In this document: positions 7,013 to 8,713 of the stretch, piece after piece
How the letters are laid out: the number at the start of each line of letters is the position of its first letter
How positions within the stretch are numbered: position 1 is the stretch's first letter
NCBI GenBank assembly: GCA_934538895.1
Contig: CAKTCH010000049.1
Coordinates: 1-8,713 of the forward strand
DNA: 8,713 nucleotides
Reading direction: 5' to 3'
From: an uncultured Alphaproteobacteria bacterium
GTDB lineage: Bacteria > Pseudomonadota > Alphaproteobacteria > Micavibrionales > Micavibrionaceae
Made by a program: the position numbers and the translations under genes
Notes under the pieces: model-generated
The model's input: only the letters and a program-made list of their open reading frames with translations
Database searches by the model: none
Told to the model about the DNA's origin: nothing

Positions 7013-8134
7013 TCAGCGTGCTGGTGACAGGCGTATTAAGCGGCCATCATGACTGTCGGTGAGAAGGTAGATATAGCCGTCTGGCCCCGTGCGCACGTCG
7101 CGGATGCGTTCTTCCATATCCGCCAGCAGGATTTCCTGCGCGGTGATTTTATCATCCCTGACTTCGAGGCGGCGTAAATGGGTTCCGGCCAATGCCCCCA
7201 CGAAGATATCGCCTTCCCATTGCGGGAAACGGTCACCGTCATAGAATGCCATGCCGCTGGGGGCGATGGAGGGTGTCCAGTGGATAACGGGCTGTTCCAT
7301 GCCCGGCGCTTCGGTTTTATCGGTAATTTTAAAACCGGTATAGTTGACGCCATAGGTAATGGCGGGCCAGCCGTAATTGGCGCCGGGTTTGAGGATATTA
7401 ACTTCATCGCCGCCTTTGGGGCCGTGCTCGTGTTCCCATATGCGGCCTGTGCCGGGCTGCAACGCGATGCCCTGCACATTGCGATTGCCGTAAGTATATA
7501 TCTCGGGCCTGAAACCTTCTTTGCCGGTAAAAGGGTTGTCTTCAGGCACTGTGCCGTCGCGGTTCAGGCGCACGATCTTGCCCAGATGATGATCGGTTTC
7601 CTGCGCCTTTTCTTTCCTGTTGCGCTCGCCCAGTGTCAGCAGCAGTGTGCCGTCGTCAAGGAAGAGTATCTTGCCGCCGAAATGATTGCCGCCGGATATT
7701 TTGGGTTCGGCTTTAAAGATTGCTTTTAAATCGGAGAGCGTATGGTTTTTTAAATCAAGCCGGGCCGTCGCCAACTCGGTATTAAAGCTAAAACGCGTGC
7801 CGCCGGCGTAGGACAGATAAATCAGGCTGTCTTTTTTAAAATCGGGTGACAAGGCGATTTCAAGCAAGCCACCCTGACCCTGCGCCTGCACCTCGGGTAT
7901 GCCCGCGATTTCGGTTTTCTTTCCCGCTTTGCCGATGCGCCAGAGTTTGCCATCACGTTCCGTTACCAGAAAATCGCCGCCGGGCAGAAAGGCGACCGAC
8001 CATGGGTAGGATAAGCCGTCGGTAACGGTTTCCACCCTGAATTTTTCCTGCTGTGAAGTAACGACTTGGGCGAAAATGTCTCCGGGCATAAAGAATGACA
8101 GGGACAGGCAACTGGTCAGGATAAATTTCTTCAT
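7013..8134 (-). CDS. Secreted PQQ-dependent glucose/sorbosone dehydrogenase-type protein
   Basis: Predicted 373-aa beta-propeller of the GSDH family (soluble aldose sugar dehydrogenase, similar in type to E. coli YliI). It would oxidise aldoses in the periplasm using PQQ and calcium and pass electrons to the respiratory chain. An N-terminal signal peptide is clear: MKK, a hydrophobic core and a likely cut after IFA at residue 22, before Gln. Motifs: PWSVAFLPGGDFLVTERDG (44-62), GGNHFGG (148-154) with the likely catalytic His 151, YGNRNVQG (215-222) with the Arg-Asn pair expected near PQQ, EHEHGPKGGDEVN (234-246), and a closing GPDGYIYLLTD blade (350-360). Length is normal and nothing is broken. 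The start ATG has only a weak GGGG upstream. It follows dusB by 35 bp and precedes the flavoprotein by 43 bp. No PQQ synthesis gene is visible, so the cofactor must come from elsewhere in the genome or from outside. Some family members have unknown physiological substrates. Confidence 0.92.
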   Translation of the reverse strand: MKKFILTSCLSLSFFMPGDIFAQVVTSQQEKFRVETVTDGLSYPWSVAFLPGGDFLVTERDGKLWRIGKAGKKTEIAGIPEVQAQGQGGLLEIALSPDFKKDSLIYLSYAGGTRFSFNTELATARLDLKNHTLSDLKAIFKAEPKISGGNHFGGKILFLDDGTLLLTLGERNRKEKAQETDHHLGKIVRLNRDGTVPEDNPFTGKEGFRPEIYTYGNRNVQGIALQPGTGRIWEHEHGPKGGDEVNILKPGANYGWPAITYGVNYTGFKITDKTEAPGMEQPVIHWTPSIAPSGMAFYDGDRFPQWEGDIFVGALAGTHLRRLEVRDDKITAQEILLADMEERIRDVRTGPDGYIYLLTDSHDGRLIRLSPAR

Positions 8135-8169
8135 AACGTAAAAACGCCCCGGCAGATTTTGCAGTTCCC

Positions 8170-8713
8170 TTAGTTTAACTGGTTTTCGAAGAAAGTCCTG
8201 ATTTTCTGCCGTACCAGCGTCGGGTCGCCGATTTTATTTATTTCGTTACGGAATTCATGCGCGCCGCGCAGTCCTGTGCAATACCATGATATGTGTTTGC
8301 GCGCGATGCCGACGCCGGTATGGGTGCCGTAATAACCGATCATGTCGTCGTAATGTTCCTCTACCAGGGCGGCGAGGGCAGGGATGCCGGGGGCGGGGGT
8401 AGCAGGGCGACCGCTTATAAGGTCCATCGTCTGGCGTACCAGCCACGGCTTGCCGTATGTGCCGCGCCCGATCATCACGCCGTCGGCTCCCGATCTCTGA
8501 CGGGCGGCCATGGCGTCTTCAGGGGAAAGGATATCGCCGTTCACGACAACGGGAATCCTGACCGTGTTCTTGACCGCGTGCACGGCATCCCAGTTCGCGG
8601 CGCCTTTATACATCTGGTTGCGGGTGCGGCCATGAACGGTGATCATTTTTATGCCGACGTCCTCGGCGATTTTTGCCAGTTTCGGCGCGTTCAGATTGCT
8701 TTCGTCCCAGCCC
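8170..8713 (-). CDS. dusB: tRNA-dihydrouridine synthase B (5' end outside window)
   Basis: Flavoenzyme that reduces specific uridines in tRNA to dihydrouridine with FMN and NADPH, in the cytoplasm. Only the C-terminal 180 residues are present; the frame runs open through the right edge (first full codon at 8712), so an internal ATG at 8646 is not the start. Visible motifs, numbered from the edge: GWDESNLNAP (1-10), HGRT (27-30, FMN-contacting His), NGDI (58-61), GADGVMIGRG (75-84, FMN phosphate loop) and ARKHISWY (137-144) in the C-terminal helical tRNA-binding domain. The catalytic Cys of the family would lie upstream and is not seen. The pattern fits the DusB/NifR3 branch better than DusA or DusC. 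In alphaproteobacteria this gene commonly precedes ntrBC; here it is followed instead, after 35 bp, by a sugar dehydrogenase. Confidence 0.93.
   Translation of the reverse strand, partial: GWDESNLNAPKLAKIAEDVGIKMITVHGRTRNQMYKGAANWDAVHAVKNTVRIPVVVNGDILSPEDAMAARQRSGADGVMIGRGTYGKPWLVRQTMDLISGRPATPAPGIPALAALVEEHYDDMIGYYGTHTGVGIARKHISWYCTGLRGAHEFRNEINKIGDPTLVRQKIRTFFENQLN

Noticed and set aside
8108..8134. Lipobox-like LTSC at residues 6-9 of the sugar dehydrogenase
   Set aside because: The cysteine comes too early, before the hydrophobic core of the signal peptide. An ordinary signal peptidase I site after IFA fits better.
8135..8169. Possible terminator or promoter between dusB and the sugar dehydrogenase gene
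   Set aside because: There is no stable stem followed by a U-run and no convincing -35/-10 pair in the 35-bp gap.

Overview
The window looks like chromosomal DNA of a Gram-negative bacterium, most likely an alphaproteobacterium of moderate GC content. This placement rests on the mix of genes (a PBP1C-type murein synthase, a periplasmic PQQ-type sugar dehydrogenase, a DusB-type tRNA-modifying enzyme) and on protein style. It is not based on any marker gene. Coding density is very high, and I see no rRNA, tRNA, CRISPR array, insertion sequence or phage gene.

Layout. (a) 1-2088, plus strand: pbpC, a bifunctional peptidoglycan glycosyltransferase/transpeptidase, cut by the left edge. (b) 2093-5761, minus strand: a very large (1222 aa), divergent class A penicillin-binding protein. 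It converges on pbpC with only 4 bp between the two stop codons. It keeps its main catalytic residues, but about 350 residues separate the transpeptidase SxN region from the block leading to KTG, and this insert contains three degenerate repeats of about 65 residues. (c) 5762-5967: a leader of 206 bp with two sigma-70-like promoters, a perfect 18-bp inverted repeat and a Shine-Dalgarno-like sequence. (d) 5968-8713, minus strand: a probable co-directional transcription unit of dusB (cut by the right edge), a secreted glucose/sorbosone dehydrogenase-type protein and a nitronate monooxygenase/FabK-type flavoprotein. The gaps are 35 and 43 bp.

How the parts fit. The left two thirds concern cell-wall synthesis: two membrane-anchored, periplasm-facing murein synthases whose 3' ends abut. 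The right third is a housekeeping/metabolic unit of tRNA dihydrouridylation plus two oxidoreductases, with no clear shared pathway. The most unusual object is the 1222-aa protein: its insert, its degenerate first glycosyltransferase motif and its cysteines are not explained by the ordinary class A PBP architecture.
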